Positions 1-10,809 of a stretch of 64,000 bases of DNA are shown one piece after another. Below the pieces are notes generated by a model. That model searched no databases. It saw only the letters and a program-made list of their open reading frames with translations, and had not been told where the DNA came from. The DNA lies in the NCBI RefSeq assembly GCF_037975245.1, contig NC_092573.1, positions 26,131,265-26,195,264 of the forward strand, given 5' to 3'. The stretch is from Apostichopus japonicus. Its lineage: Eukaryota > Echinodermata > Holothuroidea > Aspidochirotida > Stichopodidae. Every line of letters begins with the position of its first letter. Position 1 is the stretch's first letter. The translations under genes and the position numbers were made by a program.

Positions 1-452
1 AGCGTAGTTTGACCTTCCAAACGTCCCCCACCCCCCGATAATTATGGTAGATGGCCACACTCTGATCTTCCGTACCAATCCTAAATAGCTTCCGACGCCC
101 CTGTTAATACACGTACGTTTCACCTGGATGCCCTAGCAATCGGTACCTAGGAATGTAACTATGTGTAATTGTGTATTGCATGTGTATAGGCCTATAATAG
201 CCTGCATGAGGCCATTTTCTTCATCGAATAATATAAAGAGCTCTCGAACATTCTAACGTAGCGCCTGAAACAAGATTGACAGGGGCAATTTTCCAAAAAT
301 AACACCCGAAATTAAAAAAATAGTATTTTGGATCCTGATTATGAGATATTTCGGACATGAAATCCCTATTTTAAAGTTGGGTATATGCCGCTTGGAAACC
401 TCGGCAAGTGCCGTTTCCGGCCAACTAGAGGGTTTGTAAATCCCAAAATTTT

Positions 453-498
453 CTTGTACGCTTCGCGCCAACTCATGGTGGCGCTACGCTTAGATAGT
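453..498 (+). repeat. Dispersed 46-bp hairpin module, copy 1
   Basis: Starts CTTGTACGCT and ends CTTAGATAGT, with the inverted pair GCGCCA / TGGCGC around an 8-base loop. Four further copies are at 40008, 40427, 41858 and 43608. It is preceded by the same family context (a tract reading about 'gaagtgccgtttccggcc' followed by a T-rich stretch), so this is part of a larger MITE-type element. The ends of this copy could not be defined. Confidence 0.75.
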
Positions 499-873
499 CA
501 ACAAGGTCATATCCCCCCACTCGGAAGTACGGATCGCCGCCCATGCGCGCTACTGTGTTTGGAATAAATCATAACTGAATACAACAATTTAAAGCGAGAC
601 ATAATCGCGTTACTAGTCCCTTCTCATGCTTAAAGCCTGTATTGTCACCTACTGTCATGTTAAGTCAAGACGGATAATTTCATTGAAAAGGTGTTGAATT
701 GCAGTAAACTTGCAGAGTAAAATATTAAAATTTTGACGGCACCTTAAAATTTCCATAGATAAAGGATGACTATGAGAGGCGACATCTTTTAGCATAGAGT
801 ATATTGAAAACTCTGTTGTGATTCAAGGCTCGAGAGAGGAAAGATAGTGGCATTCCAGTTGGAGAGCCTGAAG

Positions 874-906
874 GTGTGTGTGTGTGTGTGTGGGGGGGGG
901 GGGGGG
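874..906 (+). repeat. Compound (GT)n(G)n microsatellite
   Basis: About nine GT units run directly into sixteen G residues. The same GT-then-G architecture recurs at 11572-11599 and, shortened, near 30820. Confidence 0.9.
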
Positions 907-1060
907 TTCAGTGGAAGCCATACAGCAGCGCCCCGACTTTCCTCTCGACGCCTTTGTCAATCAGTATAAATGTATTAAACCAGAGGAAGAAGGGTGTACC
1001 ATGAGGTGTTCAATTTAAGCAAACTAAGAACCACTTATTTATTTGTTACTTATATATCTG

Positions 1061-1077
1061 TTAATATTTGTTTGCAG
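1061..1077 (+). promoter_or_regulatory. 3' splice site before the start codon of the nuclease-helicase exon
   Basis: A T-rich tract ending TTTGCAG at 1077 lies 24 bases before ATG 1102. The frame is open upstream to 994, but those 36 residues would translate the pyrimidine tract. I therefore take the exon to start at 1078 and translation at 1102, with a spliced 5' leader. Confidence 0.6.
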
Positions 1078-1101
1078 AATTTACAAAGAGTAGAAATCAA
1101 G

Positions 1102-3984
1102 ATGGAAGGGAAGATTTCTGAAGAAGATTCCTTGGATCATACGGAGGACCTAGCAAAACAACATCACATAAAAGATCAATTTGTCAAACTTAATCATGAA
1201 TGTCACGCTTATGCGAAGAAAACATTTAAAGACATTGACAAGACAGCTTACAGAGTGCCTGACGTATTATTCCCAAGAGACGGCCAAAGTGGAGATTATT
1301 TGACAATGGACGATGTAAGGCTTGGCCTACACTCCAAATTTGCCGACGATAAACACAAAGTTATCTCCATAAGAAAATTGCTTGAGGAACGACGTGGAAC
1401 GTCTGCTGTTGAAAAGATAGCTCAACGGTTGTATAACTGGGGGACTTCACACGGGGAGGGTATTTTTATTATTTGTAATTATCCATTTCAAAATTACCTT
1501 ACTAAATTTAACACAGAGAATGCCGTAGGTGACCACGACATAATTGCCATTGGGGAGTTTGGGTTCGTGTTTATCCAAGTGAAGGCGGCTACCGTCAAAG
1601 ATAAAAACACTAATCTAACTCAAATTAGTCAAGACCCAAAATATAATGCAGGGGAAAATGACTCTGCCGCATCAAATGTGTATGGTGACTCTGACACTAC
1701 TAGTCAAGCTACGAACCAAAAGTTATTTTGGCAAGAAAATGTTAATAAGGCCGTTTTGCAATTAATCAAGGACAAACGTGTATTTCTTGAGATGAACAAA
1801 GATTTAGAATTTGTGAAATACGCACCATTTCATTTTATTGTTGGAGTTCCGGAGATAAGAAACAGCCATGTCGCTACAGTGGACGAGTACATCCAAAAGA
1901 CGTTAAGTGAAGAAAATGAGACCATGAGAGTCATCGCTTTAACACAACAAGATTTATCGACCCAAGTGAGGTTCAATCAGTGGTTCAAAAATTGGGTTTT
2001 GTTAAATTGTGTAACGAAGCGATATTTCTGTACGGACAATATTTACACGTTAGTGGGGCGCTATACAAATCCAGATTATTCAAAGTTATCACGCTTAAGT
2101 ACGCCAGGTGCAGGAACAAAACGAGCGAGCACCCTCATTTCCTTTCTTCACTTTACCCAGAGGCAAGAAGAAATTTTAAGCAAAAACCGAAGACGCCAAG
2201 TTATAGCTGGAGGCTATGGTACAGGCAAGACATTTGTTCTGGTGGAAGAAGCAGTCAATCTTGTTCTTGGTCACACAGGGATAGGACACATGGAGGAATC
2301 AAAGAAAACGAAAGAAAATTGGAAGAAAAAGGATGGAAATATTGACAATCAAATGGAGAGCAAAGAAAAGGATAGCCTTGCTGATGGAAGAGATGCCAAT
2401 AGTTCGTGCATTCCACGGAGATTAGAGGACGGTGACGAGAACGATGGATCAACAGTCGCTGACCTTGAAAACCATGACAATGTTAACGGCAATTTGAAAA
2501 ACTTTGTGTTTCTTATTTCTTGTTCGAATGTTGGTGAGAATGGATTCGTTTTCAACGATCCAGATCTTCTTATTGACCAGATTGAAATTCATTTACAAAA
2601 GCGATTAGTGAAGCGAATACCCAAAAAATCATCACAGCATCCACAAAAAGTAAAGCAAAAAGTCAACAAAGTCGATGAAAGCAGTCGTGATGGATTGAAG
2701 GGACGGAACAACATCGAAATATGGAAAATAGACGAGGCTATCAAAGCGGCTTTGCCAAATCAGAAATCATCCCATTCTAATATAGCATGTGAAGCCTTTA
2801 CTGTGGATGTTTTGCTTCAAGTCATACGATACCTGGTGCAATCCAAAGCTGGATATCGATGCCACGTACTCCTAGATGAATTTCCTGCCTTTGATCTTGT
2901 ACATGAGTTTCAGTGGGAGAAACTGCAACCTCTGCATACGGAGTTTCCCGACATGAGGCTCTGGGTCACTCTCTCTGCTGAGGGAAACATGCAGACTTTG
3001 CTGTCATGTGAGGACTTGGGACAAATTCGAGACGACCTTAAAGTTCCCCAAGATATTCATCTGGGTCTCCTGGAAGAATCCAAGCGAATGTCTAAGAGTG
3101 TGTTTAATTTAATGGTACAAACCCAGAAATATGAAGGCAAGACTGAACGAGAGCACTTTCGTTGTGGAATCGAAATATCGGAATACACACCGATGTGGCT
3201 ACCAATGACGTCATGTACATGTTACAATATCGCCAAAGGTTTCTTTGAGTGTACTTGCATGACGTCAAGATTAGTAGTTTGCCTAAAAGAGATTTGGAAG
3301 AGAATCTCTCGAATGGGCAATCACGAGGTGTACATTCTCATTCACGTGATAATGTTTAAAGAGTTACGCGAGAAGTTAGTCAAAATGTGGACAGAGGGAT
3401 TGAGATCAATTGGTGTTAGTTGTAACGTGAACCTACCAAATCTTGAAAACTACTCATATACAGTACCGGCTGAAGATGCAACGCTACCCAAAGCTACAAT
3501 AATACATAATAGATACTTTCATGGGTGTGAGGGGAAGGTTATGATTATTTTCCCCCCATTAGGGGGCCCTCAGTTCGAGCCTATGGAGTCGAATGGTTTA
3601 TCTCTTGCCATACCTTTTGACAGTGTCATAGCCAGGTCAATGGCGAGATTGTTTATCGTCACTCCAACTGAGGAGGGTATGATTCAGTACAGTGAAGAAT
3701 TGTGTAAGTACATTCAATGTGAAAAGAACAAAGAACAACGAGAAGGAAGTGGAGATCAACAAACTGCCAAGCGAGCAAAATGGGACAGGTTCTTATCAAT
3801 TTTCAAATTCAGAAAGTCTCTCCCATCGTACCTTTCGAAGATGGTTAGTGAGGACGTACTTGTGAAATGTGTAACAGATCGCTTGGCTACCACAAATTTT
3901 GTGACATCAGACTGTGATGGTGGCGCTGTAATTGCTAAGAATGCACCCGAAGCCCCTATCACAAAATGGTACATGGCATCTTGA
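1102..3984 (+). CDS. NERD-like nuclease / superfamily 1 helicase-like protein (intact)
   Basis: A 960-residue uninterrupted reading frame. The N-terminal third resembles a NERD/PD-(D/E)XK nuclease: G143-D144-H-D146 followed by the strand FIQVK (Q159, K161), i.e. D...Q-x-K, with Q in place of the usual E. The remainder has superfamily 1 helicase motifs in order: a Q-motif-like FTQRQ (351-355), Walker A GGYGTGKT (K376), a charged low-complexity insert (about 395-470), Walker B LLDEF (D592, E593), a CxCx9CxC cluster (C705, C707, C717, C719), a motif V-like GCEGK (808-812) and a motif VI-like ARSMAR (844-849). Nuclease-helicase fusions of this kind are known in prokaryotic anti-phage defence. A nucleic-acid-processing or defence role in this animal is inference only. 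Start chosen after the splice acceptor at 1077. A decayed paralogue lies at 46.6-50.8 kb. Motif order is clear; the exact family name is less certain. Confidence 0.8.
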   Translation: MEGKISEEDSLDHTEDLAKQHHIKDQFVKLNHECHAYAKKTFKDIDKTAYRVPDVLFPRDGQSGDYLTMDDVRLGLHSKFADDKHKVISIRKLLEERRGTSAVEKIAQRLYNWGTSHGEGIFIICNYPFQNYLTKFNTENAVGDHDIIAIGEFGFVFIQVKAATVKDKNTNLTQISQDPKYNAGENDSAASNVYGDSDTTSQATNQKLFWQENVNKAVLQLIKDKRVFLEMNKDLEFVKYAPFHFIVGVPEIRNSHVATVDEYIQKTLSEENETMRVIALTQQDLSTQVRFNQWFKNWVLLNCVTKRYFCTDNIYTLVGRYTNPDYSKLSRLSTPGAGTKRASTLISFLHFTQRQEEILSKNRRRQVIAGGYGTGKTFVLVEEAVNLVLGHTGIGHMEESKKTKENWKKKDGNIDNQMESKEKDSLADGRDANSSCIPRRLEDGDENDGSTVADLENHDNVNGNLKNFVFLISCSNVGENGFVFNDPDLLIDQIEIHLQKRLVKRIPKKSSQHPQKVKQKVNKVDESSRDGLKGRNNIEIWKIDEAIKAALPNQKSSHSNIACEAFTVDVLLQVIRYLVQSKAGYRCHVLLDEFPAFDLVHEFQWEKLQPLHTEFPDMRLWVTLSAEGNMQTLLSCEDLGQIRDDLKVPQDIHLGLLEESKRMSKSVFNLMVQTQKYEGKTEREHFRCGIEISEYTPMWLPMTSCTCYNIAKGFFECTCMTSRLVVCLKEIWKRISRMGNHEVYILIHVIMFKELREKLVKMWTEGLRSIGVSCNVNLPNLENYSYTVPAEDATLPKATIIHNRYFHGCEGKVMIIFPPLGGPQFEPMESNGLSLAIPFDSVIARSMARLFIVTPTEEGMIQYSEELCKYIQCEKNKEQREGSGDQQTAKRAKWDRFLSIFKFRKSLPSYLSKMVSEDVLVKCVTDRLATTNFVTSDCDGGAVIAKNAPEAPITKWYMAS

Positions 3985-5263
3985 ATAATGTATGATCGAA
4001 ACAAAATGCATTCTAATTCTAATGTGTGGTAGATACCAACAAATTTCACTGATACAACTAGTTTTCCACGTACTCTATTTAAGTTTATTGCAAAGCTGTC
4101 ATTGATAACGTCGTAATATGTTATGATATGGTATAGCTCTCTAAACTATGGCTCAGATTGTGTAGTAGCAACATATACAACTATAATGCAAACTGTGAAG
4201 GGGTCATGCCCCCACCGTGACCATCCCTCCCCTCCCATACATCGATGTTCATCATAAGCTATATAATCGGTAGTTATAGTTTCTAAATGTGTATCACGCC
4301 TGTTATATATAACCCTGGTGTCATGAATGACACAGTGGGCTTGTTGTTGCTAATTGATAGTAGAAGCAATTTCTGTAAATAGTGTAGAAAGTTTAAATTA
4401 AAAAGAGTAAACAGATACTTCCTGCCTCTGCTGAGTATATAGCAGATTAGTGATGGTTATTTTACTTTCACAAAGCCTTTTTGTATGGATCTTTTGCTAC
4501 TTATCTCTTCTGAGATAAACTGAGCCTGCTAGACAAAACGCTTGTGGTTATACCTGGAATAATGGCATTTAGAGAGACAGTGTTTGGTGGGAAAGGGTTA
4601 CAAAATATCCCAGAGCTGGGAAGGGGGGGGGGGCAAATTATGATATGAATATTTATGTGGACTAATCCATCATGTAATTTCTGATTGGTTACCATATTAG
4701 TTGGTCAACTGCATCGTTGCTAGAAGTAACCAATAGGATGGGGGGAGTCATGTGACCAAGAGTTGTTGTCACTTACTTCTGGTAAAGTTGTACCTTGTTT
4801 AGATTAGGTCTGGAGAGTTCGATTTTTCATTTAGAGAGAACAAGACTTCTCTTGCTTAATCTGTTGTACTTGTAATATTTTGTTAATGAAGAAGTGTTGT
4901 ATATATTGGGAGTTTTTGAAGATATCCATCATGTAACGCTATATTCTTAAATTATGATGAGACTGTCATAATAGTTTCCTTTTGGGAAGTGTTCTGGATC
5001 TTGTAGAGATGGTAACAATTAATGGACGTTTTGTATTTCACTTAATTGTTGTTCTTGGATCCTACCTGTACTTTGTATTTACCTAAGTAACCGGATGCTA
5101 CCCCACCGAACTGTAGACGTCACTCTAAACTTGTTTAAACCATTTTGTAAATCGCTGGAGTGTTGTTTGTTACGGAGCACACTGATACACACCGGAACCC
5201 TACTTCGCGAAAATGAACTTTCCGCGATTAAGTAAGAAAGCGAGCAGTTCACGACACAACCAG
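3985..5263 (+). other. 3' flank / probable 3' UTR of the nuclease-helicase gene
   Basis: AT-rich, no credible coding frame. No AATAAA close to the stop was singled out. The first AATAAA in a good context is at 7428 inside the duplicated segment, so the 3' UTR may extend past the duplication breakpoint at about 5264. Confidence 0.35.
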
Positions 5264-5736
5264 TTTAAAACCAGATAAGTTTAAGTATTCCTTTTATTGT
5301 AACCTTGTCATGGCCATAGACAATAAGTTTTAAGTTTTTCTAAGTTCTAAATGTTCAGTGTATAGTACAGTGCACACCGTGACCTTATTACTGTTTCATA
5401 TTGTCTATACCGCCTGTGCTGCATCTTGATGTACAGTGTTCAGTACCACAGTAACCAGTATGTTATGTAACTGCAAGAATGAATATTTAAGAGTGTGGTC
5501 AAGTTGACATATTTGTAATGTAGATCCTTTTGATTGTATTGTGCCATTGATAGCCTTGTTATATCCCCATTTCCCACAATTAGAGGATTGAAAATATAAG
5601 TAGTTCATGGCACATTTCTTTGTGTTTTGTGTCTTTCATTGTAAACCTGTGTAGAACTAACTCGGCAGTTGTAATTGAATATCAGCATTGAACCATTCGG
5701 ATATGGAGAGAATTTTATCCTGTCTTGAGACCTAGG

Positions 5737-6818
5737 CAGGGCCGGATTTAGATATGTGGAGGCCCGTGGGCAACCTTCAGTGGTGGAGGCCCCCCCCTCC
5801 AGTGATCGCCGTCCTGGGGGAGGTATGTAAGGGGAGGGGTATTGGATTTTTTCCAATAATTAAGGGTTCTTGGATGCGAAATGGTGCAGTATTTTGTGAT
5901 TTCTGAAGTAAATTTTGTGAATTATGAAGAATTTTCATTACGGTATGTAGGCCTGTTTGCCTGCAAAATTTTCAGTACAAGTAAAAAGGTTGCTACAACC
6001 TCTCTCACTCTCTGGAAACTGCAAAATGTTTTCAAAATCAAGGTTAGGGTTAGAATATCAGGTCAGGGTCCATTAAAAGGGGATGTGGAGCATTTTCTTT
6101 CATAATCCGACGTCAAAAATGACTAAAGTTATCTAGAAATTGGGTTCTGGAGAAAGGGGGTGTTGTCCCATTTCCAAGAATTTGATCGGCCTGCATATGC
6201 TAATTATCCCGGAAAACCGGAAAAACTCACACCCCGGGCCTAAACTTGCTTTTAGCTGGACTGGACTAACATGATTCATGACGAACATGTTAATGCCAAT
6301 TGCCAACTGCCCAGACGTGCACGGGCCTGTGTATGTGTGTGTAGAGGGGGTGAGAAGACAGTTGTTTCATCATTGCACATGAAAAGAATCAATTAGCAAT
6401 ACCTGTCTGAAACCTAGCGGGAGGTGATGACAGGCGCACTGTCAGGGTGTACTGAAATGTTTCAACCAAAACTATTAACCTAGTTCTAAAGAAAATAGAC
6501 GTTGAGATTGATGACTTTGGATATTAGGCCAATCATGTTTGTCTGCCGACGTGTGATTTGCAATAACGGGAAAACAACCACTTAGCTGTTTCTACCATTC
6601 ACAAAGAGATACAATTAAAATTGAATATGACTTCAAGCGTATGCATGGCGTAAGCCGCGCGCAATATGATTTTGATTGATGATATTTGTCAGCCTACATT
6701 TAATTTTTTTTCTTCAAATTTCCCCTTATATATATTTTTTCATGAAGTATGTGGAGGCCCCTTGTTGTGGAGGCCCGTGGGCAGCTGCCCACGTTGCCCA
6801 TTGGTAAATCCGGCCCTG
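5737..6818. mobile_element. Non-autonomous hAT-type element, 1082 bp
   Basis: Perfect 14-bp terminal inverted repeats CAGGGCCGGATTTA / TAAATCCGGCCCTG are flanked by the 8-bp duplication GACCTAGG (5729-5736 and 6819-6826). The other copy of the segmental duplication has an uninterrupted site near 24305. Subterminal G/C-rich inverted blocks (GTGGAGGCCCGTGGGCA) are also present. No transposase frame is visible, so it is a non-autonomous copy inserted after the duplication. An 8-bp target duplication and CAGGG ends fit the hAT superfamily. Confidence 0.9.
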
Positions 6819-7427
6819 GACCTAGGCCCACTTGATACACATATTGCTGACCCATTGTCCTAATTACCTTGACCGAAGGTAAGGAGGGTTACATATACAA
6901 CTAATTGACCCTTCCCCCTCCCAAATTCTTTTATAGTGAAAGGTACATGATTCTTTCTATAGGGAAGATTCCATCTACGTTATGTGGGCCTTTTGTTTGA
7001 GTGCAAGAACCCTATTGTTTTGGGTGAAGGTGTGTATTGCCACGTACAGTAGACTGACCTATCTGTATAATGCCATAATGTAATTGTACATCAACATAGT
7101 GGTCTATAGTGCAATGAAGCCATCGAAACCGCAATGCGTTCGCATTCTGGTTAATATTGTATCACGAGTGTTATATACAACTAAGTGAACCCCCTCCCCT
7201 TCCCACCTGTTTTATACTAAAAAGTACATGATGCTTTCTGTAGGAAGATTCCATCTACGTTATGTAGGCCTTTTGCTGTACGATTTTTCAAACCAAATTC
7301 ATTATTGGTCAGAGGAAGTGCTTGTCCTTTAACGTGAATGCGTTTTTATTTTCCGTGAAGCTGTTCTCTGTCAGGCAGACCTGAATACTAGCTGTGCAGC
7401 TCTTCTTTGTTTGGAAATCAATACTGG

Positions 7428-7433
7428 AATAAA
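7428..7433 (+). promoter_or_regulatory. AATAAA polyadenylation signal candidate
   Basis: AATAAA in a transcript-like context downstream of the nuclease-helicase gene, followed within about 40 bases by a T-rich stretch. The equivalent in the second segmental copy is at 24912-24917. It could end a long 3' UTR, which is inference. Confidence 0.3.
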
Positions 7434-8225
7434 CTTGAAGGTGTGCATATGTTCAAAATGTTCTTTTTTTCCTCGGTTACCATGCTTAGACGGTGTGTTT
7501 GGTCATGTTTACCCATCACCGCTCATCATAATGCATATCATTCGTAACACTGTAACTAATTGCGTCTTGTAGGGAGAAATCCGTATTCTATTTTTAACGT
7601 ATACTAGTTTGGAACCAACTACAATGAACAATATTGATTGTGGACAAGTGTAGCCAGTGCGATGAAGGCATACATAAAGAATGAAAGCTCCAATAAACGC
7701 ATGCACCGTCCATGGTTTTTGTCTGTCGAATTTAAGATGAGCTGGAATTCTCACAGTGGAAAATGTACCAGCCATGGAGGGTCACGTGAACTGCTCCAAG
7801 GTGCTACTAACATATTATTTAACCCTTTGTCAATTCAAAGACATAACAGAACATCACTTTAACCGATGTTTACGGTAAATTTTAGAATATTATGTTCGGA
7901 TGATAACGTTGTCCAGATCATCTATCCGTCTCATAAATAAAAGGGCAAGGAGACTTGTGTTGCTGAATTTGTTGAGGAACAACGAATGCAGTCGTCTAAT
8001 TCTCGTGTCTATGTACATTTGCGTACAGTTTTGATAAGATGCGCGCGATCCGGCTTTAGTTTGACTGTTTAAAAGAAAATACTCCAAATGGCAATATTTT
8101 CGTGATTTTCTTTCATGAATGCAAAGATAAGCAGTTGTTCGCAGGGTTAGGAAGTTTGGAGGGCGAGATCGAAGTGAAAATAAAAAAGTGATGTTTCACC
8201 GAAGGTCCGCCCATCAAGAAAATAT

Positions 8226-8560
8226 CCAATAGAACAAAGAGCAGCCCTGAAGAACGCACTAAACAAAACGGAAGATGTAATTGTCAAACAAACAGAACCA
8301 AGTGAATGGGTTAATAGTCTAGTGACAGCCATCAGACACAACGGGGAGTTGCGATTATGCAAAGATCCTCCTGACTTGAATAAGACACTGCAGATGGAGC
8401 ATTATTAAATTAATACCATTGAGCTTTTAAGTTTTACATAGTGATAGATGCCTCATCCGGTTATTGGCAATTTAGGCCAGACGAACTTAGTTCCAAATTA
8501 TGCACTTTTAATATTCCTTGTGGGAGGTATCGGTTATAAAGGCGTATCCCAAATCACTTT
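8226..8560 (+). pseudogene. Ty3/gypsy reverse transcriptase fragment (degenerate), copy 1
   Basis: Plus-strand translation gives a recognisable pol stretch: a WVNSLVTAIR segment, GELRLCKDP, DLNK, then stop codons and a frame change, followed by DASSGYWQF and SSKLCTFNIPCGRYR. These are the fingers/palm blocks of gypsy-type reverse transcriptases. The match is lost after about 8560. No LTRs identified. The same remnant, longer, is at 26270-26900 in the second segmental copy, so it was resident before the duplication. Confidence 0.8.
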
Positions 8561-10256
8561 GAATGTGGGGAATGGGGTTGGTGTTCTTTTGGTTAGATAA
8601 ATGGCTATTAAAGAATTAACATGTAATTTGTAATGTGATTCTTGACAGTCCCAGTCTTTGTTTAAACATCTAATAAGTAATGTTAATATCAAAGAACAGA
8701 TGTAAGTAAAATTCATGGCTTATATACATCAAACGTTTTGAGTCAGCGAGACGACCTCATAAAGGTCATATACCCAAAGACTGGGATTGAGATCATTAAC
8801 TCCATGGATTGCACACTCTCTCGTTCCATGCCTTGAACTAATATATCGTTACTCGTGAAACGGGTCCCCTAAAACGCTATAAGCCACTCTTCTGGGTGTA
8901 TTTTGTTACTTATCTATTTTTCTCATATGCCTTGAACCAGCCTCACGGTCGACAACGGGTCAAGTAAAAGGAAAACAACTTAGTTTCTAGAAAACTTCGA
9001 ATTATTCGAAAGGTAGCCACTTGGTGTGTAATCTCCCGTCTATAGGATTGAATACTTACCCAAATATGGTTTTGCGAGTGAGGCGTTGACACAGGAATAC
9101 CCTAACTTCTTACAAAAGCCCAAGCTACCTGTGGCAGTTCACGGATAAGAGTGTCCCCCTCGACATAAACATTGGGTTCCTCGTTAAACAAATCTAGCAG
9201 AAGTCATGTTCTCTCGACCTATTCAAATTGCTATAATTTAGTGATAAAGCGAATTCATTTAATTTGGTATTTCTTGTATGTACAGAATCTAAAACGTGAT
9301 GGACGCCGATTAAATATGACTATAAATGGAGTGTAGGGTATATCCCGCCTGTTGCGCAATACAGTACCATATATCCTAGCTATTTTCTGTTGGCCGAACA
9401 GGGCTTACGCGAGAATCATTCAATTGTCTGTATGGATAGTTAACGAAAGCGAGAATGACAACAATATCAACTGCTGATTTTTCTATAAGTGATTATTATG
9501 CCATAGATATATTTACAAAAGATATACAAGGTATCAAAACGTAAAGGAACATTGTAGTAAATGTTGCCTGCCCTATCAGAATCCGTATTTTGTATTTATC
9601 TAAGACATATCAGGTATATCAAGCAAAATTGACACTGAAACTAAACATTTATGAATAGTTTTGATGTAGGCCTGATTGACTAATAGGCGAGATATTTTAT
9701 GTCATCACTGATCCAAGTCATATAGAAAGTCCGCATCTTCCGACATCATATTTGGAAACAAGGATGCGTTGATAAAAGCTTTACATTACACATTCTTGTA
9801 TATTTGATAATACTATTACCCGGTCATACTCGTATACTACAACTCTACACGGTGATGACAGTTATTTATTTACCATTATCTTGTATTCATTTGAGACGTT
9901 CCTAAAGTTTGGTTATGTAACTGTATCTTGATTCTGATTGACTGCAGGGGGAAAGAGAAATATACTCGGAACAACTTTCCAAATCTACCAAATATCAGTG
10001 TACTTAATTTGACCGAATATAGCATTAATATTGCCACTAATCAGAATCAGCCTCTGGGAGAGTTTTGCTACAAAATGAGCATTATTTAATGGGTAGTTCG
10101 TGCAGGGTTCCTTACCCTCCTAAAACGTCCTTATCACATGTCAGACGCTTTGATATATTAGTTAATGATACCATGCACAACCGACTAAGGTTTTGAACTC
10201 AAACTGGGATAGTTTTAACGGAGTTAATCAGCTGTCGGAGTGAGTGCCTACTCATG
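8561..10256. other. Non-coding stretch within segmental copy 1
   Basis: No gene recognised. 8698-8940 aligns to 29755-29998. From about 8943 to 10256 there is no counterpart in the second copy, so this is either an insertion here or a deletion there. I saw no terminal repeats that would define an element. Confidence 0.5.
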
Positions 10257-10528
10257 TAGTACTATTTTAGGATAATTGCCTCTTCTCGTGCTAGTACCTT
10301 CACGGATTTTACTCGTGCTAGTACTCAGGGCATTTTGGATTCTAGTACACTTGTGCAATATTAATATTCCAACTCTAGCATCACTATGACGAAAGCGTAG
10401 ATAATATAAGAACATAAAAAAAAAATAAAAAATACATCTAAAAATAGTAAATTCTGAGTATAAACAACCACCCACACAGGCATAACAAAACAGCCCGAAA
10501 ATACAGAGCAGATTTCATAACCTCATCG

Positions 10529-10809
10529 TTACATGTGGTTGAGATATGTCGCACTACTCACAAACAAAGCAAAGACAACCAGTGTCAAATTGACAGAGAA
10601 TTTGACTGAATGATTACACAAGTTTTCGTCGCAAAGACATACTTTTGCATCATCGACAGTAAGTCCCAGGCTGTCAGCAATCAGAGACAGTGAAGCTTCA
10701 TAAAAGGGGTTAATTTCGTTCAGCATATCTTGACCATAGCATTTATTCTCGATTGGTTGAAACAGTGTTACGCAAGCTGCATCTTTCCCGGTAATGGATA
10801 CATCAGAAT
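10529..10809 (-). CDS. LU paralogue 1, coding exon 3 (LU C-terminal half and GPI signal)
   Basis: Acceptor TTTCGTGCAG ends at 10810. The exon supplies cysteines 6-10, including CLCDENLCN, and the hydrophobic tail, stop at 10529-10531. The last 30 codons and following 3' sequence are base-for-base identical to paralogue 2, unlike the LU part. Confidence 0.85.

Larger units (their letters stand above)
1..1077. other. Non-coding region upstream of the nuclease-helicase exon
   Basis: No convincing gene is visible. The stretch holds one copy of a dispersed hairpin module (453-498), a compound GT/G tract (874-906) and, at its end, a pyrimidine-rich 3' splice site (AG at 1076-1077) just before the large coding exon. 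An upstream 5' UTR exon or promoter may lie here or outside the window but cannot be placed. Confidence 0.5.

Noticed and set aside
994-1101. N-terminal 36 residues of the long nuclease-helicase frame
   Set aside because: They translate a pyrimidine-rich intron end with a good TTTGCAG acceptor; the ATG at 1102 is preferred.
7509-7775. Minus-strand 88-codon frame conserved in both segmental copies (also 25051-25284)
   Set aside because: No domain, no signal of codon constraint between copies; differences fall mostly at amino-acid-changing positions without LU-like structural conservation, and there are no supporting splice or promoter signals.
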